From: Harmothoe impar
Lineage: Eukaryota > Annelida > Polychaeta > Phyllodocida > Polynoidae
Assembly (NCBI GenBank): GCA_947462335.1
Contig: OX381713.1
Span: 24,482,381-24,546,380, forward strand
Direction: 5' to 3'
Length of the DNA stretch: 64,000 nucleotides
Shown: positions 48,001-55,530 of the stretch, in pieces
Layout: every line of letters begins with the position of its first letter
Position numbering within the stretch: the stretch's first letter is position 1
Position numbers and translations under genes: made by a program
The notes under the pieces: model-generated
Told to the model about the DNA's origin: nothing
Databases searched by the model: none
What the model saw: the letters and a program-made list of their open reading frames with translations, nothing else

Positions 48001-50431
48001 TTCTGGACCACCTACTCAGATATAACCAAACGGTCCCCAAAGATACCAGAAATCCCTACACACATCAGGACATCCGGGCCATTCTGGAAGATCTTTGCAC
48101 CGCAGGTAGGCCTACGGATATATCCCAATAAACAACAAAAAAAAACATGTTAATTTTATACATAGTTATCATAATGTTTCTCTATGTATCCTCATTGTGG
48201 CAAAACGTTATACATATATAACATTAAAAACATTATTTTGACGTAACATAACAAGATTGACTCAGAGCCGTAGCTGGGTGCTGTTTCTTCACAAATTTGT
48301 GGACCTGCGGAATATAGGCCTACATTCCATAAATTTACGGAGCTCCGCAAATGTATATGGAGGTCCATATTTGTATGTATAATAAATACCAAAAAATCAT
48401 CATTTTTATTTTCTCCACAAATTGCGGACATCTGCAAATTTGCAAATTTGTAGAAAAACAGCACTCTGGCTTCTGTTTCTCCGCAATGTCTATTTTATCC
48501 CTTAATTGAACCCCCCTATAATAAGGTGACTTTCCATCCCAGGCTTTTCATAGAAGCTTGTCCTAGCCCTGCGTTTGGTAAAACTTGCCTCTGATTCTAC
48601 TCTCTTTCACTCCAGGCTCCTGTTTCTCCACAAATTTGCAGAGCTCCGCAAATTTGCGGAGCTCTGCAAATTTGCTTCTATAGATTTGTTGTGCTCCGCA
48701 AATATATACGGAAATTGTCTTTTGGTACTGAAGCATACAAATACGGACCTCTGTATATATATGCGGACATCCGTATATATTTGCGGAGCTCCATAAATAT
48801 ATTTGCGGACGTCCGCAAATTTGCGGACGTCCGTATATTTGTGGAGAAACACCATTCAGGGTGCTGTTTCTACACAAACAAAAAACGTCTGTTAATTCAC
48901 CTTCCATATATTTAGGGAGCTCCGCAAATATACCCAGGGCATCTCCCCCATGTGCCTTCTTCCACATTATACAAATGAGACTTAGCCTCCTTCTTTAATC
49001 TACAGAATATCTGCTTTGCTCTTTATTTTTTATTTTCTACTTTATTTTAATCTGATGAACTCAGCAGAATGGGCACTGCCAGTGTAAAATGAATAATAGT
49101 CGATGGATGGCGAAATCATCACCTTATAGACAGTCTGGATGCTGTTTCTCCACAAATATGCGGAGGTCCACAAATTTTCCAGACGTCCGCAAATATATAT
49201 GGATGTCCGCAAATATATACAGACGTCCGTATTTGTATGCTTAAGTATCAAGGCCTATATTTGCGGAGCTCCATAAATATATTTGCGGACGTCCACAAAT
49301 TTACGGACGTCCGCAAATTTGTGGAGAAACAGCATCCAGGCAGATATTGCTGGATGCAGTTTTGTTTAATTGATTCAGCTCATACAATTATTTGGCTAAG
49401 GTATTTAATCATCATCATTTCATAGCAAATACTAAAATGACTTAAAATAACACATTGATTAACTAAGCTCAAGTTACCCATTCACCACTGAGTGCTGTTT
49501 CTCCATAAATTTGAGGACCTCCGCAAATTTGCGGAGGTTCGTAATATACATTCCATATACATGTATTTGTAGAAAAAATAAAATGATGAACAAAATTGTT
49601 TTTTGGTACCCTTTCACTGCTGGCCTTGAAAAATGTCATTTGGGACTTAACCACCGGCCCTATGCAATGGGAATTTGCAACTTTGCAAGTATGTGCTCCC
49701 TGGGACAGTGGCTAAGGAGTGAAATAAGTTGTATTGCAGACAGAATTTAAACCTTTTTGACAAGGGGACGTAGTATTCATGTTAAATATTTTTGGATTCA
49801 TTCAAAAATTCTTATTTTTTGTTTCATAGCAGGAGCTGTAATTTAGTGGTATTGCTGCCCTAGGGTTGAAATTTTGCTGCCCTATGGCAGCAGCGGTTTT
49901 TCAGGGGTATTTTAGATGCTGCCCAGAGGCAGCAGCGGCCCTTAAAGGGTTAACTACAAACACGGACCTCCATATATATATTTGCGGACATCCGTATATA
50001 TTTGCGGAGCTCCATAAGTATATGGAGAGTGTATTTACGGACCTCCTCAAATATGCGGAACTCTGCAAATTTGTGGAGAAACAGCACCCTCATGTGCAAT
50101 TTAAAGACAAAATAAAAATCAACACAATCCTCCATTTGTACTCAAATTAACACAACCTTATATTTCAGGCATATCTACGTCATCCGCTGTGACGTATGGT
50201 CTCTTGATACTATGCTTGACGTCACCTAAACTTCAGCACCAACTCCAGCAAAACATTGATGACGTCATTAGGGGTCGGCGGCCATCTTTGTCTGACCGCT
50301 GCAGTCTCCCCCTGGTGGAGGCAGTGGTACTAGAATGGCTGCGTTTCATGACGCCGGTTCCAGTGTCAGTGCCACACAAGACGACATGTGACGTCATCAT
50401 GGATGGTTACGTCATCAAGAAGGGAACGCAT
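30062..50431 (+). CDS. Clan-2 cytochrome P450 (CYP1/17/21-like), partial: heme exon not found
   Basis: Exons: 30062-30436, 45575-45739, 47178-47387, 47964-48105 and 50169-50431, all GT-AG with matching phases, 385 residues in total. Residues 1-18 form a hydrophobic ER signal anchor, followed by a basic stretch and the proline hinge PPRPKGLPIFGN. AFAGRP and the C-helix WRALKK match CYP17/CYP21-type enzymes. The I-helix reads AGISTSS (297-303), with Ser where most P450s have Asp or Glu before Thr. The K-helix ExxR is E353-W-L-R356, followed by PHKTT. The family is ER-membrane monooxygenases of steroid and xenobiotic metabolism. The PERF and Cys heme-loop exon should follow 50431, yet none is recognisable in the remaining 13.5 kb. 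Either the last intron is very long or the gene is broken. Intron 1 would be only ~0.8 kb without the 14.3-kb LTR retroelement inserted in it. Confidence 0.85.
30764..31471 (+). repeat. 5' LTR
   Basis: 708 bp. The first ~170 bp are extremely GC- and CpG-rich, in contrast to the AT-rich rest. A TATA-like TTAAATA is at 31102-31108 and AATAAA at 31374-31379, placing U3, R and U5 in normal order. The last bases contain an ATG (31466) that opens a 65-codon frame into the leader. Confidence 0.95.
31475..31492 (+). other. Primer-binding site of the retroelement
   Basis: TGGTGGAGAAGTCCTAAC begins 3 nt after the LTR. TGG pairs with the CCA end of a tRNA. I could not name the tRNA. Confidence 0.65.
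31767..33551 (+). CDS. gag: Gag structural polyprotein of the retroelement
   Basis: 594 residues from ATG 31767. Residues ~10-120 are Glu/Lys/Ala-rich with heptad spacing and look like a coiled coil. Residues ~195-330 match the retrotransposon Gag capsid domain (KYFSNYLDGKAKIWYKAY, AFLKYFKKEDD, LHGLRDDI). The C-terminal third is hydrophilic: an RGG segment (RGGYRGKNF, RGGQRGRGG), then many RDNSRDRD-like repeats, then Gln/Pro-rich sequence. No CCHC zinc knuckle is present, so RNA binding probably relies on the Arg-rich repeats. The frame ends at TAG 33549-33551, directly after a slippery heptamer leading into pol. Confidence 0.9.
   Translation: MSDDETVPPGQAAKEEAEALLLIAQNVETHVDKTLRPELTALHTTHEESTSRALRKAKEEQEKELILLRQANQALKNSMETQKAEAAQALLDMQAHLQVTMKNQLAEALASLKSGAPNTQGVNLTNTDTSSALLDALKEERVAREASFSGLRDQLKRDKEEKYCDILQPEKFSQSSLTQSARRHCTDYEQYFDSRYGYHPSNRIKYFSNYLDGKAKIWYKAYRTAHPTADYEEMKAAFLKYFKKEDDRFDAKALRKQNPKESVSDYAMALQKMATAHNKSEERTREALLHGLRDDISAVVIHREATTWDKILEVAEEYENQQTVSTGNIKDEIKAELGSELQETIESMQAQLKSVTHVNSMIVKQTKSQKNGNPSKKAKSDPKTVQMDHSSEDEDQSLNLMSNEHVRRQEQRALKDQGKPNNSQQRNSGNNRGGYRGKNFDPNFRNSNRGGQRGRGGYSQNNSRDHQSNSQDTSRRDNSRSRDNSRHRDSSRNRDYNRRDNSRDRDYHRRDQSRDRDYNRGRDQNRRDYSNSRDRQHDYNRSRDNSRGRDSYNGYRSNTQGYNPQQQPQQPPQAIQPDVLQQIKQLLGSSNSGN
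33500..38353 (+). CDS. pol: Pol polyprotein: protease, RT, RNase H, integrase
   Basis: Open in the -1 frame relative to gag with no ATG at its start, as expected for frameshift expression. Numbering from the codon at 33575: aspartic protease DTGA at 89-92; reverse transcriptase with YLDD at 548-551; RNase H with ATDAS (D697) and TDH (D764); integrase zinc domain H1188, H1195, C1225, C1228; integrase core D1258, D1318, E1354, a true DD35E. All catalytic residues are present. Between RNase H (ending ~815) and the integrase zinc domain is an unusually long stretch of about 370 residues, mostly Lys/Ser/Thr/Pro-rich and probably disordered. No chromodomain is obvious at the C-terminus. Confidence 0.95.
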   Translation, partial: RASTDQAATRIFKLGKLETHSAAGPVRCEPLQPPIKIQDQQSLGQPKTIASIAETIPQMHTGKSSRPSVIHITPQQDASQKEMGESTKISVELLKNGCLNARFYEHTEIPCLVDTGATITCVRDTFLREIQKSRDVEIKKRKFNVHLADGSICHVRQAAVLKFKIHGTRFEFPFSIIPNLTKPVVLGTDFLKATRSQIEFNVDPELQVKPVRAVREATILPFTELAVLGQVTSLKCLEGCVGTLDNLQRNNRVPYLVQKGVVTPSEMNRHPIILLNTSHRPYKVRKGDIIALFTEVDPSELHQPDTDIPTEEPTLQVLDTEENCSDTESDCASVYADPDTNRGDDTDDELATIHSEAHDIMPDIMENVPPKCVLTDIGQERLQKLLHKYQDVFVGKDNDIGTTHLYTHSIHIKPDAVPCHYLPYRQTPEKQAKMGEVCEDLVRQGILRECAEGPWASRSFLVQKASGGQRLVTDLRHVNANMINQALSTPRADDTLDMIGSLKPTVFSKLDAQQGFFQIPIRREDQHKTAFIANDKKYVYQKMPMGLATAPAGFCHLVTLILNKLKYKCALPYLDDILVLSPDVERHFSDLEDVFKSLRIGKLKLKKSKCEYFTDRIDFLGMRVTPDGLQPSPEKVESVKTFPTPKSVKQVRSFTGLCQYFKKFIKDYANIARPLYDLQTNLKVFKWNEDADNAFKTLKHALCTHALLRYPDYDKEFSLATDASNVSLGAVLSQRSSEGVLRPVAFAGRTLSKHERNYNTTERELLGVVYGILHFRHYLESRHFQLYTDHAALIPLLTNTGLTHRWARWALDIQQFAFTIQHVKGDDNIPPDVMSRREYPDAPPMTNPPPPPRRKRAATRTKFSKIQTKIPFNRDDPPKSIDRPKPVIRGILKETTHYVFCHCEREYCEEYPENCFTPVETNRIAQMVKTTPREPPHSASENQLEEKLHKIASITKVVRFAEEQLDMEEEQDRDICVVTTRSKAKRSVAEDTRSNDHPQQLGLKAKKNKVSTKSSSPTKSPISTPSTPTANLQKHSDRAGTAQKAHKSKSDPHPKRTKAASTSTNRGAASSKEQTVNTDIAVEQPKKQTKTRPAPKSPEAIQAEKDKERLAQHIMELDQMLDQIPDSSINSTLLKEEQRKDTGLIPIIDYLEKGDLPVKSTEATRIRNNAQHYLLLDNILVHISPTSWRKTDTVPLQVVVPKTWVENILQHFHDSPMAGHVGTSKMMSSLIPRVYWKSMMADANQYVSTCDTCLKAKRAVHTHKTPMTVRDYMPTPMKHLNLDAVGPLPETARKNKHIQVCIDYSTRYVIAYATKDLTAETTQHEFYKNVICQQGVPTSVQTDNGTCYTGSNFKKLMNTQKIRHDLSSPYRPQSNGLVERFNASIGTALRTFCSQNQKTWDLYIESITFALNNTESQTTGYTPFFLLHGRNPQTIVETALNIEEEIKTVAEHVSGMILSQDESRRKAIDRVKKLQQGRKSRYDKKLTPQAILPLDIVYINIPRILLTTDSKKLQPLFMGPYVVAERPTPTSARLKNLSNNLLVPRPVHIDRLKKVTTLRKNEFAHRLIPHTSKFIHRITRDKSQITLTKESVGLNQIVPRPAHHKVKRNSRQGRISK
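33542..33571 (+). promoter_or_regulatory. -1 ribosomal frameshift signal at the gag-pol junction
   Basis: GGGAAAC (33542-33548) is in the gag frame as G GGA AAC, a canonical slippery heptamer, and is followed at once by the gag stop TAG. After a 7-nt spacer, CC-CAGC and GCTG-GG (33556-33571) can form a stable GC hairpin with a 3-nt loop. The pol frame lies at -1 and is open from 33500, so slippage here would enter pol. The layout matches known retroviral signals; activity is inferred. Confidence 0.8.
38354..39446 (+). other. pol-env spacer with candidate env promoter and intron
   Basis: No long ORF. Near 39001-39010 CTACATAAGA is TATA-like. At 39219 an ATG is followed seven bases later by a donor (AAAAAGGTACAG, GT at 39229). 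At 39433-39444 TTTATATTTCAG is a strong acceptor two bases before the env ATG. Removing 39229-39444 would put the upstream ATG in frame with env, adding four residues. This could be a private env promoter and intron, or simply the acceptor of a subgenomic env mRNA. Confidence 0.4.
39447..42065 (+). CDS. env: Envelope-like membrane fusion protein of the retroelement (F-type)
   Basis: 872 residues from ATG 39447. It has a hydrophobic signal peptide at residues 1-17. A furin-like site RYRR (124-127) is followed by a hydrophobic, Gly/Ala-rich segment (129-144) ending in TLDD, resembling the fusion peptide region of baculovirus and errantivirus F proteins. A helical region with heptad character (145-260) follows, then a Cys-rich ectodomain (388-500) and N-glycosylation sequons. 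A transmembrane segment lies at ~599-621 and a second hydrophobic stretch at ~676-693. The ~250 residues after the first membrane segment are much more than usual for a cytoplasmic tail. A class I fusion role is inferred. The start codon follows a splice acceptor. Confidence 0.8.
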   Translation: MLKPILLLVMMATSQAITYVPTVRQNVGAIYEPLPEPLVNGHDTTTMILAIPYHIPAPPETETKILDQVMALTFPTLHDDSSTSQILQQARELDLLIDITDKEINSTLASIHLFLSNPINSQGRYRRAPLGFLAPLFRGAIGLATLDDVKEVMDQIKNIDGILEAFSKQDKEAAILIDKVTQRQDKFVKAYVKDKSMLDQTMNTLGQNMNLWAQNMTTSLNTYANHEHTQRRKIQILTDALTIIVARMNYLQALQRTTSALRMLSAGIMTADIVPPAELTEHLNDLDMTLRIHSPGSKVAITDLDYYYSQRMISYTYSERHIYIHLDIIVASTVSTFRVFQLVTTPVPINTKETPTKGVTQLITDVKFLAISEDGSLFIELTNADMLTCPGTKIKICTKTSPRIHRHVPTCTVAIYLNQAQQVKEMCQFTISPLKRPISHAVAISQDEYLVTTNSPTYTVTCHGKPATTHKAPSHSIIGVPCLCTVNIDHYSLPNSRLPCNTTISFHYALETINLPFLAALNEIKEIGPDSKANLPPFPKVNLSRTLDMLRKSSNIDESTLLDLNPFAKTLLDDASSLAKPLENRLIESYLYKFARHPAASIIPMILSVIATILATYTLFKMHRGSTLLAYMPTAKAYRFVTEKPMEKAFETLYKKDTTTAQIEQGPTPILTIHETHTLIIAILFTLTIYSAYRLTKYLKSMATKHCGKGKVTKRTNPTVVLKVYKGDTNFSFPLRPVPHEFDTIIKASAPTYRDMIIKMYPLPRLVFEWNGPVVITTKKGETAYLLPETINLPWRARFSIIPALREPNLDFAMLLQNDISPQPVTMDTHESKLENIIIDDQRESTNTFKNELTILTQPPTAVTSEKVHGEE
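42162..42770 (-). CDS. Antisense accessory ORF of the retroelement (unknown function)
   Basis: 202 residues from ATG 42770 to TAG 42162-42164, opposite in strand to gag, pol and env, between env and the 3' LTR. The DNA is richer in GC than its surroundings. The product is acidic and rich in Leu, Ala, Asp, Glu and Trp (about ten Trp), helical in character, with no signal peptide and no family I recognise. A TATA-like TTATAATG (42829-42834) sits ~60 bp upstream of the ATG with GGGGTGGGGAGGGG before it. Antisense genes are known in HTLV (HBZ) and in some plant Ty3 elements, so this could be a regulator or a captured host gene. A chance ORF of this length in AT-rich DNA is unlikely. Confidence 0.6.
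   Translation of the reverse strand: MAHMAILEDELEAVPEVLAYLPEAWLEGDMQALDLWLGDQNTLEGLTPGTPFRSILSRYDSVRTRWLHKVRHDIASFGDVLVCRHHGWYFLGAGGISMRRAASLELLAQALRDLDGYDPRLLFTRNDGVIWDFLLAVGLCAYTVTGDAADSAEHALSTLEARFVQWREENEWLFSEDTWIGSPAAAELAESWEALGWGDYNN
42829..42852 (-). promoter_or_regulatory. Candidate promoter of the antisense ORF
   Basis: On the minus strand GGGGTGGGGAGGGG, a GC-box-like G-rich block, is followed by TTATAATGG. A start about 30 bp downstream would give a ~30-nt leader to the ORF. Confidence 0.4.
42853..44381 (+). other. Non-coding 3' region of the retroelement
   Basis: AT-rich with no long ORF. It has two diverged direct repeats around GAACACTTACCCTCCACCGG (43535) and GAACACTTATCCGCCACCGG (43646), and scattered ACACTGTATA motifs. 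Its role is unknown. Confidence 0.4.
44382..44396 (+). other. Polypurine tract of the retroelement
   Basis: CGAGGGGGAGGCACC directly precedes the 3' LTR and is the purine-rich segment expected to prime plus-strand synthesis. Confidence 0.65.
44397..45104 (+). repeat. 3' LTR
   Basis: 708 bp, the same length as the 5' LTR and without any difference that I can see. AATAAA at 45007-45012 would serve as the 3' end signal. ATAT (45105-45108) after it repeats the bases before the 5' LTR. Confidence 0.95.
45201..45400. repeat. GACATG-rich tandem repeat, copy 1
   Basis: Repeats TTCTTAAAATCGACATG and GCGACATGAGGC several times. A matching block is at 55398-55530. Between the 3' LTR and P450 exon 2. 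Confidence 0.7.
45740..47177. other. P450 intron 2 with diverged repeats
   Basis: Includes a block at 45960-46090 (GGCAAAACGTTATATAACAT, GCTGGTTAGCTGGGTG) that reappears in diverged form at 48110-48280. Otherwise nothing identifiable. Confidence 0.4.
48278..50092. repeat. Cluster of palindromic fold-back elements in P450 intron 4
   Basis: At least five full or partial copies (about 48278-48464, 48617-48852, 49135-49339, 49494-49570, 49961-50092). The best has 23-bp perfect inverted ends beginning CTGGATGCTGTTTCTCCACA. The interior is built from shorter palindromes such as GCAAATTTGC, GGAGCTCC and GGACGTCC, so each copy is a palindrome made of palindromes. Some copies are half-units. No coding capacity. 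Confidence 0.8.
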
Positions 50432-50560
50432 GTGAGTTCTACAGAATTTTGTTGTGGTTTTTCTGGAAACAGGAAAATAAAATGTGCACAGAATGAGATA
50501 ATCTATACCCTCGTGATTCCCTTTCACTGTGTTGTAGTCGCATAAGAAACATGCAAATAC

Positions 50561-50855
50561 GGGATAGCTCTCCCAGGTGCGTAGAAAACGTTAACAGCGC
50601 AATCTTATTCATACATTTTAAAATGTATTAATCTAAGGCAGAAAGAAGAAACAAAAAAACGGGGATTGGGGAGCAGAGCCCTTCATTACATACTAGTCGA
50701 CTAGCCTATCCTAGAATGGACTGTGTAGTTTAAGATAGGATTAAGTTAGGTTAAGATATACGATTAAGACTAATTTTAAGATAATTAAGATGATCTTAAT
50801 TCTGTGTTAAGATTGTGCTGTTAACGTTTGTCCGCACACCTAGGAGAGCTATCCC
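50561..50855. mobile_element. MITE with GGGATAGCTCTCC termini, copy 1
   Basis: 295 bp with inverted arms of ~48 bp (GGGATAGCTCTCCCAGGTGC and its complement at the right end), including AACGTTAACAGC. It starts 130 bp after P450 exon 5. Confidence 0.75.
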
Positions 50856-51306
50856 AGGCGTGCCCTTTAGACCAGATTTTACATTAAAAACCGTACGTTT
50901 TGTCCAAAAACGGGGGCACCACCACTGAATAGGAATATATCAAAGGGACTTGACTATCAGCGGAGCTAGCATATGAGGGCCCGTGTGAGAGATTAGAAAA
51001 GAGGATGACTCAAATAATGGTCACCTACCATAATGCTATCAATGAAACTCTGCCAACCCCCACATACCCACATGCCACTGTTACACTGTATCAAATGATC
51101 ACTCCCTCAGAACCGCTGGGTATACCCTACACCCCTCCCTTTGATTTGGGGGAGGAGGGGGTACAATTGTGAGCAACCTTGACGTAGAAGGGTGGTCATG
51201 TGGAACTGCTAAGTACTATAGATCAGACGTCTGCTTTGAACATGGGATCTAAGAATATCACACAATACGATGAGCCTGGAACTCTCACCTTAGATAACCC
51301 CACGTC

Positions 51307-51612
51307 CGTGATAGCTCTCCTAGGTGCGCGGACAAACGTTCTGAGCGCAATCTTAATCTATGATCTTAAATTTTAAGGATCATTCGGACTAACTTAAAAC
51401 CGCATATAAACCTCTTAAGACTTCTCATATATCATTTACAACATATAATCAATGATTAATCCAAATATGGAAGTGATTGACCACGCAATATTGATACTGC
51501 AGCCTTCCACAGAAGTGCCTCTACATGGGTACCCATAATTTTGACCAAGTTAAGATCATAGATTAATATTGCGCTCAGAACGTTTGTCCTCGCACCCAGG
51601 AGAGCTATCACG
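51307..51612. mobile_element. MITE with GATAGCTCTCC termini, copy 2
   Basis: 306 bp with about 60-bp inverted arms (CGTGATAGCTCTCCTAGGTG; GACAAACGTTCTGAGCGCAA) and clear similarity to the copy at 50561. Confidence 0.75.
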
Positions 51613-51699
51613 TGATTTGCTAGATAAACAGCCGATGGCAACCTTCCCCTACATGCCATTTAACATTGAGGATTGGCTTTCCCCTTCTCTTTCTAGGCA

Positions 51700-51965
51700 G
51701 AGACACAAATAAAAGGTCTAAAAGTATGTTTCTGTGGTGAGGGAATCCAATCATGTCATTTAAAATCATGTATATGGCAGCCATTTTGAAATATATTCAA
51801 GATGGCTGCCAGAATTCAACAAAGAATCTTGAAAGGTGCATAATTCTGCTTCTAATGAACTTAAGAGACACAAATTAAAGCTCTGAAAATATATTTCAGT
51901 AGTCATGGAATCCGATCATGTCATTAAATTTTAGGACCCTGTATATGGCAGCCATTTTGAATTAT
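51700..51965. repeat. Two-copy direct repeat (~165-bp period)
   Basis: GGAATCCAATCATGTCATT and TATGGCAGCCATTTTGAA occur at 51743-51793 and again, diverged, at 51908-51960. Confidence 0.6.
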
Positions 51966-54893
51966 TAGTTTGCAGCCTGCATGACACGCATTTTCTATAC
52001 AAACGACCGGCCCCTCCCCCTGCCATAAATAATGAACGCCCCCTAATCACGCCCAAGGTCACATCATCCTGGGTATTAACCCCGGGGGTTATTCTGCCAT
52101 GGATTGGATAATTGGATAACCATTTCATTACATGGAACAATATGCATCAAACATGCAACCACCCCAATATCTTGAAGTAGCCGGCTCGTCCTTAAAGATG
52201 GCATTTCAGATAAATCTAGACAAATGTCTGCCACCCAGGTCTGTGCATCAATATGGGAATATTGTTACTATTGCCTCAATTGTAAATAACTGTGGTGCCT
52301 TTAAATCAATGAAAATAAGTAAAATTCGGAAATTTGAGTTATTGTTCGGCGGACTTAAATGCCCTTGACCCTACTGTATCACATACAGTAAGGGTACCAG
52401 CCCCCTCAAGTACCTTTAATTTATTGTTGTAGTCAAGATCACCCACCTATAAAGTGCTATTAAAGGAGCTCATGATCCTTGACCGACTGCTTGGTGCAGG
52501 GTAGGTTTGACCTGCTTGGGTAAATTTGCATTATACAATACATTATTGGACATTGGAATACTAGACATAGATTATTGAAAGAAATCTTGTATGCATCTTA
52601 TCCCCCCCCCCCCCATGAATGTATATTGTCTTACTACATGTTGAGGAAACATGGAAAACAATTCCATTTGTGCAAAATAAAATATAAACACATACACTAG
52701 GGTTATGTATTGCTCTAGCCTGGACACCTGGCAGATTTCCTTTCCTACCACAGTAAGTTATAACCTTCTGCTTGTTATCATCTAATTCTCTATGGATACA
52801 ACATTCCATATCTGATGAGGTATCTTAAACCAAAGGAAATCAGGTAATAGTAAGCTTGTGCAAATGTGATAGAATTGTCATTTGGGCTGTGCTTGGTCCA
52901 ATGCCATCTTTAAACAACCCCAAACTCAACGAGGCTGTTATAATGATTGCAGTGACCTGAAATTGTGACCCTTCTCCAAAGCTATGTGTCACTCAACTGT
53001 CAAACACTGTCACCCTATCTCAGTCACGTGCTTTATATGTGGGGCCAAACCATTGTGTATGCCACTTAATTTAAATGCTATTTCCATAATGAAAGACCCA
53101 TAACTTAATGGGCAATTTGTAAGAGCAATCTAACTGTCAAATAGTCTTGTGGAGTTGAGCTACGTGGTTTCATGGACTATGATGAACAATGGGGGTCTAG
53201 ATAGGGGGTCAGTATGCCGCATGTCTAAATTAAGAAATGGCCATGTAACTTGTCACTTAGACCCACAAGCCCAGGCATTGGCTACCTGGATTTCCATGAC
53301 ATTGTGGCAGGTTGGTTATAGGTGTGTTGACTGTATGAAAATGGCAGAAAAAAATGGAATTTTACCCTATCCATATTGGCTAAAATTGAGTGTTGCCTGG
53401 GTACATCCATTAAAACCGTTATACTTATAGGTTACAGGCAGGCTGATATTTAATACTAAGATGATTATCTCAAATTGTAATAGCACTGGGGGCATATCAC
53501 CTATTTACATACTCATGAAAACAAATATAAACTTGGACGGATTAACAAGATAACACATTTATATTTGGCCTCAAAATCCATGTTTATATATGAAAAATCT
53601 TATTTTATCCCACCATGAAACATTGTGCGTTCAGATTCTCTTTAAATTATAATACAGTTAAGATAATATATTTATTGAAAAATAAGAATTGACCTGTTTT
53701 CATATTCACTTTTCTACAAAAAGGGTCATCCCAAAATATAAAATAGGGGAGAAACAGCACTCTAGAGTAGACTACCCATCCTTTTACATAATGTCTCTTT
53801 TGAGCCCCTGGCCTTGCCTGACTGCTCAGAGGCACCTGTGGTATAGCACAGGTGACCAGTGTGCACTGTGTTACTACATGCGCGACTGTGAGCAAAGGTA
53901 GCATAGGCCTTTGAAGACCACATCCGGAGGTTTTGAACAAAAAGATAAAAAAACAAATATATAACTGTTCATGTCTTGTTTCAAATTGTACTTTGATTGG
54001 TATTGCTTGAAAATGCTGATAAAGTGTTCTATTTAAGAAAACTATTAAACCTGCCCAAAAAGTGAATTGAAAATGTGTGCTTTCCCGGCTTCTCACAAGG
54101 GGGCATTCAGGTGAAAGGCCATATGCATCCAGAATAGATAGCTGTTGCTAGGGGAAGGTACACACTTACCTAAACTTAGATCAATATCTTGTAAGTAATG
54201 CGCATGTGTGTGTGTGTGTGTGGGGGGGGGGGGGGTATAGTGCATATGCAGGGGTAACAAGCACGGCAGGGCATGGCTGACACCCCTTCTAACAGGCCCC
54301 TCTGTCCTATTACCTAAGGGCAGAGAGAACTCAAATCTGCCTTATAACCAATTGTTGATTTCGTTTGCACTGTTGATTGTAACCCCTCCTCGTCTGACCA
54401 CCACAGGGGCTTGGTTGGAGGCGGGGGGGGGGGGCACTCATCTAATAGAAAACACCCATACGGAAACCCTGGATGTGGTCTTCAACAGACACCCCCTGTG
54501 TTTCCCTAATGTCACTAAGCCCCGTGTCACATATGGATTTTAAATGGCCATGTCGCAGTGTCGAATTTAGCCATCCACCCCCATAGCAATCCTTCTGATA
54601 GTTATACATGCAGAACATGCAGAGAAAGTCATGGTCAGAATGGATTTATTTCCGCTCACACCTGACTACATGTACCACCTTACATAACGTATAGCATTAT
54701 AGGCACCTCCACAACTAATACTCCATTACCTTAGTGAACGTTCACAAATTACGTCACCTGTCTTCCGGTTTAGTGATGAAACGTGAATTTCTCTTTGAAC
54801 ATATCATCCCATATACCTCTGAAACTCTAAAACTTCTGTCCCGCATACCTCTGAAACTCTCCAAAACTCCCCAACACTCTTGGAACTCTCATA
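51966..54893. other. No recognisable gene
   Basis: Searched for the missing P450 heme exon (an F..G.R.C.G motif after an AG acceptor) and found none. Holds poly-C and poly-G tracts near 52602 and 54223 and short chance ORFs only. Confidence 0.45.
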
Positions 54894-55110
54894 AGGCCTA
54901 AAAAAGGAGTTGTGTTCCGGTAACATGCAGGCCAAGGATAAACAGGGTCGGTATAGGTCGCTTTTTCTTATTTTTTAAAACAATTTTTAGCTGTTGTAAA
55001 AAAGGCAATTTTGGGAGTAAAATCACCAAAAATGTCTTAAATTTTCTCAAAAATTAAGAAAAAGGCCCAAATAGATTAGGGTCGGCCCCTAAAACGTATA
55101 GGGTCATCCA
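54894..55110. mobile_element. Partial element of the GGCCTAAAAAAA-GTTGTGTTCCGG family, copy 3
   Basis: Left end GGCCTAAAAAAGGAGTTGTG and internal AACAGGGTCGGTATAGGTCG and TTAGGGTCGGCCCC match the copy at 16226. The right terminus is missing. Confidence 0.6.
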
Positions 55111-55397
55111 CATCCATAGAATAAATAAGGATCTGACATACATTGTACATGGGTAGAACCCAGGATTTGGGTAATTAGGGTGACATCAGTGCACTGTTAA
55201 TGGTTATTCAGTGCAATGTTAATGGTTATTTTAGCTGATACACATCTATAGGACCCATTTCTACCCTTTCAAGACTTTAGGGTTGATCGTTAATGAGGGA
55301 ATTGCCGTACTCAGATATGATATAATTGACAAGATTTCTATCAATACTCACCACGGGGGTCAAGGGCGATGACAATTCAATGGGTGTGGACCACCAC

Positions 55398-55530
55398 ATT
55401 CGACATGGCGACATGGCTATTTCTTAAAATCGACAATCGACATGAGGCATAGTGATATGCGACATGAGGCTCAAAAATCATAGTGACAGGCGACATGAGC
55501 AATTCTTAAAATCGACATGGGACATGGGCA
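55398..55530. repeat. GACATG-rich repeat, copy 2
   Basis: Matches the block at 45201-45400 (TTCTTAAAATCGACATG, ATGCGACATGAGGC). It ends exactly where the truncated LINE begins. Confidence 0.65.

Noticed and set aside
50432..50545. Read-through of P450 exon 5 as the true C-terminus
   Set aside because: The sequence after 50431 loses P450 similarity at once and a proper GTGAGT donor is present.
53647..54096. 149-codon minus-strand ORF
   Set aside because: Composition looks random, no splice or promoter context and no family resemblance.
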